NCBI GenBank assembly: GCA_954871525.1
Contig: OX940860.1
Location: 29,234,001-29,298,000 of the forward strand
DNA length: 64,000 nt
Source: Parietaria judaica
Taxonomy: Eukaryota; Streptophyta; Magnoliopsida; Rosales; Urticaceae
Direction: 5' to 3'
Part shown: positions 36,651 through 49,040 of the stretch, one piece after another
How positions within the stretch are numbered: position 1 is the first letter of the stretch
Layout of the letters: each line of letters opens with the position of its first letter
Position numbers and translations under genes: made by a program
The notes under the pieces: model-generated
What the model saw: the letters and a program-made list of their open reading frames with translations, nothing else
Told to the model about the DNA's origin: nothing
Databases searched by the model: none

Positions 36651-38830
36651 GATGTTCTTAATCGAAAACTTTAGAATATGTAATTGAATGAAGTAATAAT
36701 TTTTGTAATAAAAACTTATATTGATCAATTCTAGTTTTCAACGACTTCATGAGTTTTTTTTTTCAATTTAAACATTTAGTACTATTTGTTTATAAATTAA
36801 ATAATATAATTTAAGTATAATAATATAAACCAAGAGTAGTAGAAGAGATTATTTATTTTTTGAAGTGTAAAATATTGAAAAATTAGAAATTTATCTTTCA
36901 ACGACACTTTTAAGTGTCGTTGGATCACAGTTAGCCGCGGCTAATATATATTAGCCGCGGCGGGTAAGTGATCCAACTACACTTAAAAGTGTCGTTGAAA
37001 GTTTCGCCGCGGCTACTACTAAATAGGCCGCGGCGTATTGTTATAAACAATTTAAATTATATCATTTTACGATATCAATAATTATAGGGTAAGAGTAGTG
37101 TGCTATCTTATTAGTAAGAAAAAAATAAGTTTTTTTTTTATATCTATTATAATATTCTTTTATTAATCGCGGAATCATATTTCTCGGTATGTTATTCTCT
37201 TCTCTTAGTTGTCGTTCGATTTTTTCATTTGAAAAGCAAACCACTTATTTATATTTTTAAGTAGATCTTAAGTGCTTTGAAATTTAGATGTTCTTAATCG
37301 AAAACTTTAGAATATGTAATTGAATGAAGTAATAATTTTTGTAATAAAAACTTATATTGATCAATTCTAGTTTTCAACGACTTCATGAGTTTTTTTTAAT
37401 TTAAACATTTTTTACTATTTGTTTATAAATTAAATAATATAATTTAAGTATAATAATATAAACCAAGAGTAGTAGAAGAGATTATTTATTTTTTGAAGTG
37501 TAAAATATTGAAAAATTAGAAATTTATCTTTCAACGACACTTTTAAGTGTCGTTGGATCACAGTTAGCCGCGGCTAATATATATTAGCCGCGGCGGGTAA
37601 GTGATCCAACTACACTTAAAAGTGTCGTTGAAAGTTTCGCCGCGGCTACTACTAAATAGGCCGCGGCGTATTGTTATAAACAATTTAAATTATATCATTT
37701 TACGATATCAATAATTATAAGGTAAGAGTAGTGTGCTATCTTAGTAAGAAAAAAAATAAGTTTTTTTTTTTATATCTATTATAATATTCTTTTATTAATC
37801 GCGGAATCATATTTCTCGGTATGTTATTCTCCTCTCTTAGTTGTCGTTCGATTTTTTCATTTGAAAAGCAAACCACTTATTTATATTTTTAAGGAGATCT
37901 TAAGTGCTTTGAAATTTAGATGTTCTTAATCGAAAACTTTAGAATATGTAATTGAATGAAGTAATAATTTTTGTAATAAAAACTTATATTGATCAATTCT
38001 AGTTTTCAACGACTTCATGAGTTTTTTTTTTTAATTTAAACATTTTTTACTATTTGTTTATAAATTAAATAATATAATTTAAGTATAATAATATAAACCA
38101 AGAGTAGTAGAAGAGATTATTTATTTTTTGAAGTGTAAAATATTGAAAAATTAGAAATTTATCTTTGAACGACACTTTTAAGTGTCGTTGGATCACAGTT
38201 AGCCGCGGCTAATATATATTAGCCGCGGCGGGTAAGTGATCCAACTACACTTAAAAGTGTCGTTGAAAGTTTCGCCGCGGCTACTACTAAATAGGCCGCG
38301 GCGTATTGTTATAAACAATTTAAATTATATCATTTTACGATATCAATAATTATAAGGTAAGAGCAGTGTGCTATCTTAGTAAGAAAAAAAATAAGTTTTT
38401 TTTTTTTTTTTTTATATCTATTATAATATTCTTTTATTAATCGCTGAATCATATTTCTCGGTATGTTATTCTCCTCTCTTAGTTGTCGTTCGATTTTTTC
38501 ATTTGAAAAGCAAACCACTTATTTATATTTTTAAGTAGATCTTAAGTGCTTTGAAATTTAGATGTTCTTAATCGAAAACTTTAGAATATGTAATTGAATG
38601 AAGTAATAATTTTTGTAATAAAAACTTATATTTATCAATTCTAGTTTTCAACGACTTCATGAGTTTTTTTTTAATTTAAACATTTTTTACTATTTGTTTA
38701 TAAATTAAATAATATAATTTAAGTATAATAATATAAACCAAGAGTAGTAGAAGAGATTATTTATTTTTTGAAGTGTAAAATATTGAAAAATTAGAAATTT
38801 ATCTTTCAACGACACTTTTAAGTGTAGTTG
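36651..38830. repeat. Tandem array of ~636-base units inside the CACTA element
   Basis: The word GATGTTCTTAATCGAAAACT starts copies at 36651, 37287, 37919 and 38561 (spacings 636, 632 and 642). The first three are complete and the fourth ends around 38830. Each complete unit carries a block with CCGCGG palindromes and AAGTGTCGTTG words. Differences among copies are mainly in poly-T length, so the amplification looks recent. A 60-residue minus-strand open frame recurs in the units only because of the repetition. Confidence 0.93.
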
Positions 38831-38899
38831 AAAGTTTTGCCGCGGCAAACTAAAGTTCGCCGCGGCGAGTGTCGGGTTTTTACACGACACATCTCAATC

Positions 38900-39670
38900 T
38901 TGTGTCGTTGAAACCCCAAATTTTCGAATTTTTTTCACTTTTTTTCGTTTCCCTCCCTTTTTTCTCTTATTTCAGGCTTTCCCTCTCTCTTTTGTCTTCA
39001 CTTCTCACTTCGGTCTCTTCTCTCTTTTTCTCACTCTCCCTTCTCTCCTTCTCTCTTTTTATCCTCAACCTTGCCCTAGACGTCGCCGTCGCCGTTGCCT
39101 TCGTCATTGCCGTCGCCCACCGAGGAGAACGTCGGCCACCAACAAGTCTACTCCCTAACCGAGTTTCTACCTTGAGCAAGGTTAGAATCCGAGCCCTAAA
39201 TTAATATTATATTTTTAATGCATTTTTGTGTTAAAATAGTATTGTTTATAGTTTATGTGATGTTATTTTGATGATTTAGTGAATATCTCTTAGCGTGTTA
39301 ATGAATTTGTTGATGTTTTTTAGTTTTTGTTGATTTGTGTTTTGGTATGTTGGTGGGTTTATATTTTTTGAAATATGTTGATAAATTTTGTGGGTTTATG
39401 AACTTTCTTTGATGTTTTTTTGTAGGCTCGGGAAAGTTCATGTTACACAATACAACTGGCTTGAATTTTCAATGTTCATGTTCATGATGAAGAATAGAAT
39501 ATTATGTATATGGACGGTTTTACATTCTTAGATATAGGGACGACGGTACTATTTGTAAGTATGAATGATACTTTTTGTAGGTACGGAATATTATTTGTAA
39601 TAAATCGATTAATTTTGGAATTTATGATATAAAATATATATTATTTATTATTTACAGATGATACCAAAGC
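38900..39670 (+). other. CT-rich exon-like segment within the CACTA element
   Basis: A CT-rich stretch (38935-39060) is followed by a GC-rich segment (39070-39185) with CGTCGCCGTCGCCGTTGCC and a possible splice donor near 39181. Farther on are two acceptor-like TTTTTTTGTAG/TTTTTGTAG sites (about 39425 and 39581). It looks like a promoter plus 5' exons, either of the lost CACTA gene or a captured host gene. I recognise no protein. Confidence 0.35.
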
Positions 39671-40035
39671 ATCTGGGCGATTTTAATCGCCCGTTTTTTT
39701 TTAATTTTATATCGGCATATTCGACGACACTTTTAAGTGTAGTTGGAAGTAATGTTCGCCGCGGCGAATATTGTTTTCGACTACACTTTTTAAGTGTAGT
39801 CCATGGACACTTCCGACGACACTTAAATAAGTGTAGTCGGATATCATACGACGGAGGATCCGACGACACATTAAAAGTGTAGTTGGAACACTCCGACTAC
39901 ACTTTTTAAGTGTAGTCCAATCCCCTTTTTGTAGTAGTGTTTGCCCATCGACATACCCATCGGCAAGCGATATATCCGTAAAACGGAAAATGCGAAACGA
40001 AAACGGCAAGCGGTATTTTAAACCTTGCTATAAAC

Positions 40036-42227
40036 TATCTTAGATTGTGCCATGCGTGTTGATGCTATGTACGGGAATGAATTCATTTGGATTCCATTTC
40101 ATGATAATTTAATAAAGAGAGAAATTGAATTTAGTTTATCTTTTTTATTTATTATTAAATAAGAAATTTGTGTGCTTTTCTCTTTATTATTTAGAAAGAA
40201 AAAAACAATTCAATGCTAGCACCATTCCTTCTACAAAATCTCATGTACTATATTGTATGCATAATCTAACAGTTTATGTATGGAGAGGCAATTTTTTTTA
40301 GCTCGGTAATTGCTTTAATTTGTTGATCTCCACCTCTCAAAATATATAGTTCATTGTCAAACATGCATTTAAACTCTATTATAACAGTTCAATAACATGT
40401 ATTACAACAACAAAGGATACAGTTCTTATTTTTTTTTTTAAATAGAATTCTTATATCTTTTGGTAAAAACAATTGTATTTTTTTGAAAGAAAAAAAAAAG
40501 TATTGACGTATGTTACTAAAAAAGTATTGACGTATATAATTAATAGAGTTTAGAGAGAAGTTAATGTGCATCGAGTATTAAGTATTAAACCTGTCAATTG
40601 TAATTTGTAGTCACACATGTGCTTTATGGGTCATTTTCTAACATCCATAACTTTAATCGTTTTCTTTTTCTTCCCTTTGTTTAAGTCAATAATCAAAGTG
40701 TCTTTTAGACTAACAAAGCAGTTATAAATAATTAAAAAAAAATAACAATTATAGAGGAGTCTTTTTTTGTTTCCTATGCCATAATTTCATTTATTAATAT
40801 CTCTTTTATCTTGCAATGATAATTACATTCATTTAGTATAGTATTTACTCTATATCTACATATATTTTTTGAAACAACTCTATATCTATATTACTTTATA
40901 GAAAATGGAAGATACTAAACATATGTATCACTTTTTCTCTCTCTGTGTTTTTTTTTACTCTACTATTATGAATGATTAATGAATGATATGCAATATTTTT
41001 TCCTATTATTCTCACTTAGTTTGGATAATGATATAAATGTACCGACTAATTTTTTTTAATATATATAATATATGTTTATATTTTAAGTGATAACATTATC
41101 TAAGAAATACCAATTGTTGAGTTTAACCCAATTTAAATAAAATTATTATTCATCTAAACTCATTCGCTATTTTTTTACACTTATGTTGAGGACAATAATT
41201 ATGTTAACCTTTGAATTCTATATTTTAAAAGTGTATATATATGTTCATATTTTATTATAAAAAGATTCAATGCAATTATATATGTCAATACTTTTTTAGT
41301 AACATATGTTACTTAATATTCTCAACAATTTTTTAAGGCCTTGAGTTGTGTTTATGAGTAAGGTAGAAGTTTGTGTTTTGTGACTGAGAGTTGTTTGGGA
41401 CGTTGGATATGTACAAATTGTGACATGTATCTCCTTCTAATGCTATTTCGCATTGTGCATTGTTGACCAAAAAAAAAAAATTGTCGTAACTATTTTTTTA
41501 CTCGGCTTTCCTTTCAAAACATATTGATCAAGAAATTTAGAAGTTGAATGATAAAAAAATAATAATATTAAAATGTGTTATAATTAGACGTTCTAATTTT
41601 AACAAACTATTGTTAAATCGAGTATTTTCATTGTAACAGCTACAAAATTTTGAACGACTCTTCTATCATCGTATTGCCAAGACCGGTCCCTGCGGAGCAT
41701 GATTTACATCTAGCGGGGTTAGATTTAAATTCTTACTAAAAAAATTCGCTTGAAGAATTATATTTAAATTTAGTAATAATAAGAGCGATTGAACTTGTAA
41801 AACTATAAGAATACGTAAAAAAAAAAAAGAGTATTAGCGATATAAATATTTAAATTTTGACCAATAAAGCAGCAACAATCTAAGTGGAAAAAAAAAGTGT
41901 AAAAACACCTTAAAAGTCGAAAAATAAGGCGATACTTATTTTCATTCATTTTTAGGGACGTTGGTCGAATGCCATTTTTGACACAAAACATCAGTCGCTC
42001 AAAAAAGTATATATGGTCGCTCAAGTGTATTTATATTTAATCTACAAAAATATATGGTTCTTTTTTTATACATTTTTACTCTTTTTTTCTTCTTCTATGT
42101 TTTTAATTATGCTTGTTACTTAAGCCTCTTCGATTACATGTAATCTCAAAAAAATTATATAGAAAATAAAAATGAAAAATGAGGTTCTAGATTATGAAAC
42201 CGCACAAGGCTCATCTTTTAAAGGGTC
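40036..42227. other. AT-rich intergenic region
   Basis: No gene or complete element seen. Worn words of the Mutator-like type (GTATTAGCGATATAAATATT near 41831) suggest old insertions. Confidence 0.5.
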
Positions 42228-42232
42228 CACAA

Positions 42233-42747
42233 TGTTGGATCCCAATTCACGGATCTGCAAAGAACACGAATAACTCCAAAAGAAATCGAACAGAAAAATA
42301 AAGGACACAAACTTTTGGGAGAAGAAATTCTCTTGATTAATAATCGAAGGCAATACAAGAAGATAAACTCAAAATTCTAATGGACTCTACACTATACAAA
42401 GTGTACATGCTAGGTATATTTATAGCCTCACATAGGCGAAACCCTAGCTAACCAAATCGCACAAAATCAGGAAACTACCCTAAATAATCTCGCCGAATCT
42501 TTGACTTGATTTGCTTGCTCCTCAAGCTACGCATCTTCCTTTCTGAGTAGAGTTTCCCTTTCCTGTCCGGACAGCTTCTCTGTCCCCGAGCTGACCTGCT
42601 CGAATGCTCCAGGCTGAGCTTGTCTTCTATCCGGACTCTCTGCTTATGTTCACCCGAGCTGGGCTGAACTCCTGTCCGTCCTTGGTTCTGGCCGGTACCC
42701 GGGCTGACTTCCTCTGTGTGACGGATTAAGTCAAGCTTATGCTCACA
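42233..42747 (-). repeat. 3' LTR of the copia element
   Basis: Identical in length to the other LTR. The gag-pol frame runs past the purine tract and ends inside it, at 42475. Confidence 0.95.
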
Positions 42748-45700
42748 TTCTCCCCCGTAAGCTTGACTTGCTTCTACTCTCTTCACTCCGAGCAGCTCTC
42801 TCATCTCCTCGAACTTGACTCTCCCTAGAGCCTTGGTAAGGATGTCTGCCCGTTGCTCCCTCGTGTTGACAAACTCCACAATGATCTCTCGCTTCTCCAC
42901 ACATTCACGAATGTAGTGAAACTTCGTGTCAATGTGTTTGCTTCGTCCATGGAACACTGGATTCTTCATCAACGCAATTGCAGACTTGTTGTCCACGTAG
43001 AGAGTAGCTGGTCTCTGCTCGGATCCGGTCACTTCACTAAGTAGCCCCTTCAACCACATAGCTTGACATGCTGCTGCGGTTGCCGCCATGAACTCTGCTT
43101 CGCATGAGGATAGAGCTACTGTCTGCTGCTTCTGGGACTGCCAGGTGATTAGATTCCCGTTGAGATAAAATGCCATCCCTCCGGTACTCTTTCTATCGTC
43201 AATGTCACCAGCCAAATCACTGTCCGTAAAGCCGACTAGTACTTCTGCTCCACTTCCTCGGTTGTACTGGATCCCGTAGTCCGTCGTGCCCTTCACGTAA
43301 CGCAAGATGTGCTTCACCGCCTGCTGGTGTGCACTCGTGGGCTTCTCCATGTATCGACTGACTATCCCGACTGCGTGTGAAATGTCTGGTCGAGTGTGGG
43401 TGAGGTACCTTAGGCACCCGATCACGCGTCTGTACTCCGTGGGATCCACTCTTCTCCTTTCAGCATCCTTCCCGAGCTGCAGCTTCGCCTCCATTGGGTA
43501 TTTGCTCGGATTGCAATCCGTCATCTCGAACTGCATGAGGATCTTCTTCGCGTAGGCCGACTGCTTCAGCGTAATGCAGTCCTTCTTCTGTTCCACCTCT
43601 AGACCGAGGTAGTACGAAAGTAATCCGAGGTCACTCATCTCGAATTCGGCCATCATCTGCTTCTTGAATCCTTCTACGCCTCCTGCGCTGGATCCAGTGA
43701 CTATCAGGTCGTCCACATGCACTCCGACGATTAGAGTTTCCTGCCCGGTACTCCTGGTGTAGACTGCCTGCTCACTCAGACACTTTGCGAATCCAAGATT
43801 CTTCAAGCTCTTATCAAGGCGGATGTTCCACGCTCTTGGCGCTTGTTTCAACCCGTACAGGGCCTTGGATAACTTGTACACCTTCTGCTCCTTGCCCGTG
43901 ACGCCGAACCCCTCTGGTTGCTTGACGTACACTTCTTCCTCGAGGTCACCATTTAGGAATGCTGACTTGACATCTAAGTGGTGAATTGCCCAACCTCGAT
44001 GAGTTGCTAGGGCTAGGATGAGTCTGATCGTGTCCAGTCTTGCTACTGGAGCAAAGACTTCCTCAAAGTCTATGCCTTTCCTCTGCACGTAGCCTTTAGC
44101 TACCAATCTTGCTTTGTGCTTAAGGACATTCCCGTCGGTGTCCTTCTTCAGCTTGTACACACACTTCAGGCTGATGGGCTTGTGACCTTTGGGTAGGTCA
44201 GTAAGCTCCCATGTCCTGTTCTTCTCGATGGACTCCATCTCCTTCTTCATTGCTTCCTGCCATTCTTGCTCGGCTGCTGCCTCCTAGTAGCTGGCTGGTT
44301 CTTCTGCACACAACAAAGAAAGTTCCTCCAGGCTCATGTCCACTTCTTGAGTCTGATCGTAAACGTCTGCTAGAGGACGGAATCCTCTTGGGCCGTCTTT
44401 TATGGAGGAGTCTCCTGAACTGGACGGGCTGGTCCTGCTCGGACTTGGTGTCTTGGGTGTATCCGGGCTATTCTCTCCCGGGCTGGGTTCTCTCGTCTCT
44501 GGCAAGATTGTTTCCGAGCTGGGTGTTCCGGGCTGCTCCTGCTCGGCAACATCCTGGTCGTCTTCGACAATGAACTCCACTGAGTTCTGCTCGGGTTCTC
44601 CATTCTCGTCGCGCCAATCCCACTTCATATCCTCTTCGAACACGGCATCTCTGCTCACCTGGAGTCTGCCGCGTCGTGGATCGTAGAGTCTGTGTGCGTT
44701 GCTTCCTTCTTCAACTCCAAGGTACACCATCTTCTGACTCTGGTCGTCCAGCTTCTTGAGATGTGATCCCGCAATCTTCACGTGTGCGGTGCATCCGAAC
44801 ACTCTTAAATGTTCTAAGTGGGGTTTCTTCCCTTTCCACGCCTGGTAGGGAGTACGCTCTCCTAGCACTTTGGTAGGCAAACGATTAAGCAGGTAGACGG
44901 CATGTCTTACTGCTTCTGCTCAAAGCCGGGCTGGAACTTGCATGCTCTTGAGCAAGCTCCTCGCTGTGTTCATCACAGTTCGGTTTCGTCTTTCCACTAC
45001 GCCATTCTGCTGGGGTGTGTGGGGTGCGGACAGGTGACGCTGAATTCCTTCCTGGTCGCAGAACTCTCCGAACTGCTGGGAAGTGAATTCTCCTCCTCGG
45101 TCTGTACGCAAGACCTTTAACCTGTGCACCGAGCCATTCTCCACGATCTTCTTGAACTTCTTGAAGACCTCAAGGGCTCCACTTTTCTCCTTAAGCATAT
45201 AAACCCACATCCAGCGACTGTAATCATCAACAAGTAAAAGAAAGTACTTGTTACCTGCCAAAGTTGCTGGGGTGACTGGACCACATAGGTCTGCATGCAC
45301 CAACTGTAAGGGTCTCTCTGCTCGGAATTTGGCCTTGATCGGAAATGGTATCCTCGACTGCTTCGCGATCATGCAGCACTCACATAGCTGGTCGGGGTGT
45401 TCTATCTTGGGAACCCCGAAGGCCATCTTCTTCTCGCCCATCATCTTGAGCGCATGAAAATTCACGTGTCCGAGCCGTGCATGCCATAGCCAAGCTGGGT
45501 CTGCCATCGATGCCATAAGACAGACGGGCTGGCATGTCTTCAGGAGAATCTTGTAGAGTCTGTTGGGTGTTCGCTCCACCTTCATCAACAGCTCTCCTTC
45601 CTTGGTCCACATCTTCAGGTAGGACCCTTGCAGCAACACCGTGTTCCCGATCTCAGTCATCTGTCCTAGACTGATGATGTTGCTTTTCAACTTCGGGATG

Positions 45701-47046
45701 AAATAAACCTGGGTCATCAGACGCTGGTCGCTATTCTTGCACTCGAACAGGATCGACCCTCTGCCTCTGATCTCTACGACTGATCCGTCGCCGAATTTCA
45801 CGCTGCCCGTGATCTTCTCATCGAGCTCTTCAAACTTAGCTCGGTCCCCAGTCATGTGGTTGCTTGCGCCGTTGTCAAGGTACCATACGTCGGTACTGAC
45901 TCTTTTCTCGTCATGCGTGAGGAGATTTGCAAAAACCTTGTCCTCGATGAGGAAGACCTGCTCGCTGGTCTCCTCCGGGTAGCTCTGCTCGGCCTCTGGG
46001 CTGATCGGCACACTGATCAGTTCTGCCCGGGCCTTAGCTACGCCTTCGCCATTCTGTTCGTCCAGGTGCGTTTCCTGCTCGGCAAACAACAATGCCGGCT
46101 GGTCGTCTCGAAATCTCGCTAGATTCGCCTCTTCGCCCTGGTTCCTGCTCCGGCACTCAGATGCAAAGTGCCCAAACTTCTGACAATTGTAGCACTTCAC
46201 TGTGCTCTTGTCTCTCCTGGTCGTGCCTTCCTGACGGGTAGATCCACCGCCGCGACCACGCATGTCCCGACCTCGACCTCGTCTACGACCCTGTCCGCGT
46301 CCTCGGACTTCTCCACCAAAGCTGTTCCGACCTGAGGATCTTGTAGAAAACTCGACTCCCCCGGTTTTCCGCTGTCTAGCCGTCCATTCTTCATGCGTGA
46401 GCAGGAGGTTCTTGTCCTCTTCTCTGTCACCGTAACCCCAGAGTCTCTCCTCGTGGGCTTTTAGGCGACCAACAACCTCCTCGACCGACATGGTCTTGAG
46501 ATCGCCGAACTGCTCTATCGATGTCACGATCTGCATGTACCTGTGAGGCACTGCTCGGAGGAATTTCTTAACGACGGTAGTCTCCTCCACCTTGTCTCCT
46601 AGCGAGCGTATGCCAGTCACAATGGACGTGAGCCGCGTAGCAAAATCGTCAATCGACTCGCTCTCCCTCATTCTCATAACCTCGAATTCACTCTTCAAGG
46701 TTTGGACCTTTGCCTCCTTGACGCGATCTGCGCCCATGTGCATGGTCTGAAGAGTTTTCCATGCTTCCTTTGCTGAATCTTTTTCGGCAAGCATGAGAAG
46801 GGTTTCTTCCGGAACTGCTTGGTAGATTGCGGCTAGAGCCATTCTTTCCTTGCGCCCATCGACATCGCCGTTTTCTACGGCCTCCCACACTCCCTGTGCC
46901 TGCAGATTCACCCTCATCTTCAACGCCCACACGGCGTAATTACTCTTCGTGAGCATGGGGTAATGGAGTGTAACTGTCCCTTCTCTGGAGTCTGGTTTCG
47001 GCGCGACCAAAGCTCTTTCCATCGGTGACTCTGATGATGAAGACAT
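42475..47046 (-). pseudogene. Copia gag-pol polyprotein gene with two nonsense mutations
   Basis: One frame runs from an ATG at 47046 to 42475, broken only by a TGA near 44901 (within the integrase, where a Trp codon is usual) and a TAG near 44282 (between integrase and RT). Domains in order: Gag with the zinc knuckle CYNCQKFGHFASEC; protease with LDNGASNHMTG, Asn in place of the usual Ser of DSG; integrase with the zinc-finger His/Cys and HADLCGP, RTDRGGEF and an Asp-Asp-Glu core; reverse transcriptase with [10 protein letters not shown]; RNase H with TDSDLAGD and SSCEAEF. Nothing else in the frame is obviously damaged. Protein synthesis would stop in integrase, so this copy is not self-sufficient. 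It is a plant genomic retrotransposon, not an infectious virus. Confidence 0.94.
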
Positions 47047-47074
47047 GTTCTTCAATTGAAGCTCTGTTACCACT

Positions 47075-47589
47075 TGTTGGATCCCAATTCACGGATCTGC
47101 AAAGAACACGAATAACACCAAAAGAAATCGAACAGAAAAATAAAGGACACAAACTTTTGGGAGAAGAAATTCTCTTGATTAATAATCGAAGGCAATACAA
47201 GAAGATAAACTCAAAATTCTAATGGACTCTACACTATACAAAGTGTACATGCTAGGTATATTTATAGCCTCACATAGGCGAAACCCTAGCTAACCAAATC
47301 GCACAAAATCAGGAAACTACCCTAAATAATCTCGCCGAATCTTTGACTTGATTTGCTTGCTCCTCAAACTACGCATCTTCCTTTCTGAGTAGAGTTTCCC
47401 TTTCCTGTCCGGACAGCTTCTCTGTCCCCGAGCTGACCTGCTCGAATGCTCCGGGCTGAGCTTGTCTTCTATCCGGACTCTCTGCTTGTGTTCACCCGAG
47501 CTGGGCTGAACTCCTGTCCGTCCTTGGTTCTGGCCGGTACCCGGGCTGACTTCCTCTGTGTGACGAATTAAGTCAAGCTTATGCTCACA
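47075..47589 (-). repeat. 5' LTR of the copia element
   Basis: Carries a TATA-like word (CTATAAATATA on the minus strand, about 47257-47268), consistent with the LTR promoter. Confidence 0.95.
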
Positions 47590-47594
47590 CACAA

Positions 47595-49040
47595 TCCTTG
47601 CATTGCAGGCTAAAATATATATAGTCCATTATTATATGACATTGACGTTTGTTTACATGTGCATTTGATGTTCACCACATAATGGCTCATAATAGATATT
47701 AGCGGCAAAAGTATTAAGTTATTTGGAAATTGAGCACTATAAATTTAAAAAACTATGTCAAAAGTATTTAAGTTCATTGTTTTTAGGATATGTAGACCTC
47801 ATTGACTTTTTCATTAATTAATTTTTTTATTACTTCTATCAATGATGACATCAACAATAAATAAAATAAATAAACGCAACCGATCAAATCCACGAGCATC
47901 AAAACAAACTTGAATGTAAACACATATTTTTAGAACATCAACAACACAAATTCTTATTTTCCTTCTCACTTTTATCTCGAATTCTTTGTTCATCTCATCA
48001 GTAGCATCGCCATTTGCGATGTTGACGTATATAAAAAAAAAAAAAAACTAACACAAAAGTAAATGAAATCTACTGATCAACCAAAAAAGTAACTTAAGTA
48101 CTTTTGCTAGAGTTTTTAAAATAAACTCTATGCCGCTCGTTTTTTTTTTAAATAGGTATTTTTATCGCTAATAACCTTAAAAAAATAGCCATATAAACGA
48201 ACGAAAGAAGGAAAATTTTGCATATATATATATAATATGTGTCTAAAAAATCATATGAATTAGTCAAATAGTGATGTGATTTATCATCCATAAAGTTCCA
48301 TAGAAAAGTACAACTCATACAAAATTATATCACTCTATAAGAAAGATAATGTAAACTTGTCTTTATAATTCAGAATTCACAGTCATCACTTTCACTCCCA
48401 TAATACTAGTGGATCATTTTTTTTTTTTTTTTGGAAAGAACTAGTGGATCAATCTTGATAAGGAATAAAGGCCACACACTATTTCATGGCTCAGAATTCA
48501 TAAAAGAAATATGCATAAAAACTTTTTTGGATAATAATGCATTTGTTTTTTTGGCTTCAAGTTAGAATCATATTCCCTTACTTTCTTTATCATAAAAGTT
48601 AAGTATATATGATTTTAGTATTTAGATTATTTCATTATTAGTTTTCTATTTTTTTTAACATAGAGTTTGGTATTTGTCTTTAAAATTATTTATCGGGTGT
48701 AGGGTTTTGGTAAAAAAAAAATAGATATAACAAACAAACAAAAATAGTTGAAACAAAATTATTTAATAGAAACAGTTGCACTAGAATAAAGAAACAAAAA
48801 ATAAGCTAGTTACATGAATGTTGTCACTTTAGGAATATGGCCATATTTTATGACATATTAACGATGTCACTCTTTGTTACGATTCTTTTCTTTTAAAATA
48901 TGATATTATACAGGGGCGAAGCTATGTAGGTTTAGTGTATGCTCGAGCACCACCTGAAAATGACGAGAAAAATAATAAAAATTACAGTGTTTGAGTAAAA
49001 AAAATCTTTTTATACCATTATATATTATTTCACGTTATCA
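47595..49040. other. AT-rich region with worn transposon ends
   Basis: Between 47699 and 48174 the ends ATTAGCGGCAAAAGTATTAA and AATAGGTATTTTTATCGCTAAT mirror each other and resemble Mutator-like termini. The arms are worn and no 9-bp duplication is clear. A GGGGCGAAGCTATG word at 48914 resembles the short repeat at 7205. No gene is visible. Confidence 0.4.

Larger units (their letters stand above)
35596..39939. mobile_element. Non-autonomous CACTA (En/Spm) element
   Basis: It begins CACTACTACAAATATGGG and ends with the matching CCCCTTTTTGTAGTAGTG, the signature ends of the CACTA superfamily. A 3-bp duplication TTT flanks it, although this lies in T-rich sequence. Subterminal palindromes such as CGACACTTTTAAGTGTCG and CGCCGCGGCG repeat in both orientations over several hundred bases at both ends, like the protein-binding arrays of En/Spm. 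It has no TNPA or TNPD coding region that I can recognise. Confidence 0.9.
34615..40027. mobile_element. hAT element containing a nested CACTA element
   Basis: The left end CAAGGTGCAAAATTTCGGG and the right end CGGTATTTTAAACCTTG are inverted repeats. A perfect 8-bp duplication CTATAAAC flanks the whole (34607-34614 and 40028-40035). Subterminal motif arrays (TTTCGG/CGAAA/AACGACA words) occupy 34630-34860 and 39945-40020. Between them lie a GC-rich patch (34870-34960), degenerate repeats of TTAACATACATATAC type (35080-35400), and the CACTA insertion. No hAT transposase is present. Confidence 0.88.
42233..47589 (-). mobile_element. Ty1-copia LTR retrotransposon
   Basis: Two 515-base LTRs (42233-42747 and 47075-47589), both starting TG and ending CA, flank one gag-pol region read on the minus strand. 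A perfect 5-bp duplication CACAA lies outside them (42228-42232 and 47590-47594). Next to the 5' LTR (47075 side) is a primer binding site TGGTAACAGAGC, close to the initiator-Met tRNA complement. Next to the 3' LTR is a purine tract ACGGGGGAGAA. By eye the LTRs differ at about five of 515 positions without indels, pointing to a recent insertion. Domain order protease-integrase-RT-RNase H identifies copia. Confidence 0.96.

Noticed and set aside
36651..38830. CRISPR-like repeated array
   Set aside because: The units are ~636 bases with no short repeat/spacer pattern, and they lie inside a plant CACTA element.
43307..46122. Plus-strand open frames within the copia element
   Set aside because: They are antisense shadows of the minus-strand gag-pol gene.
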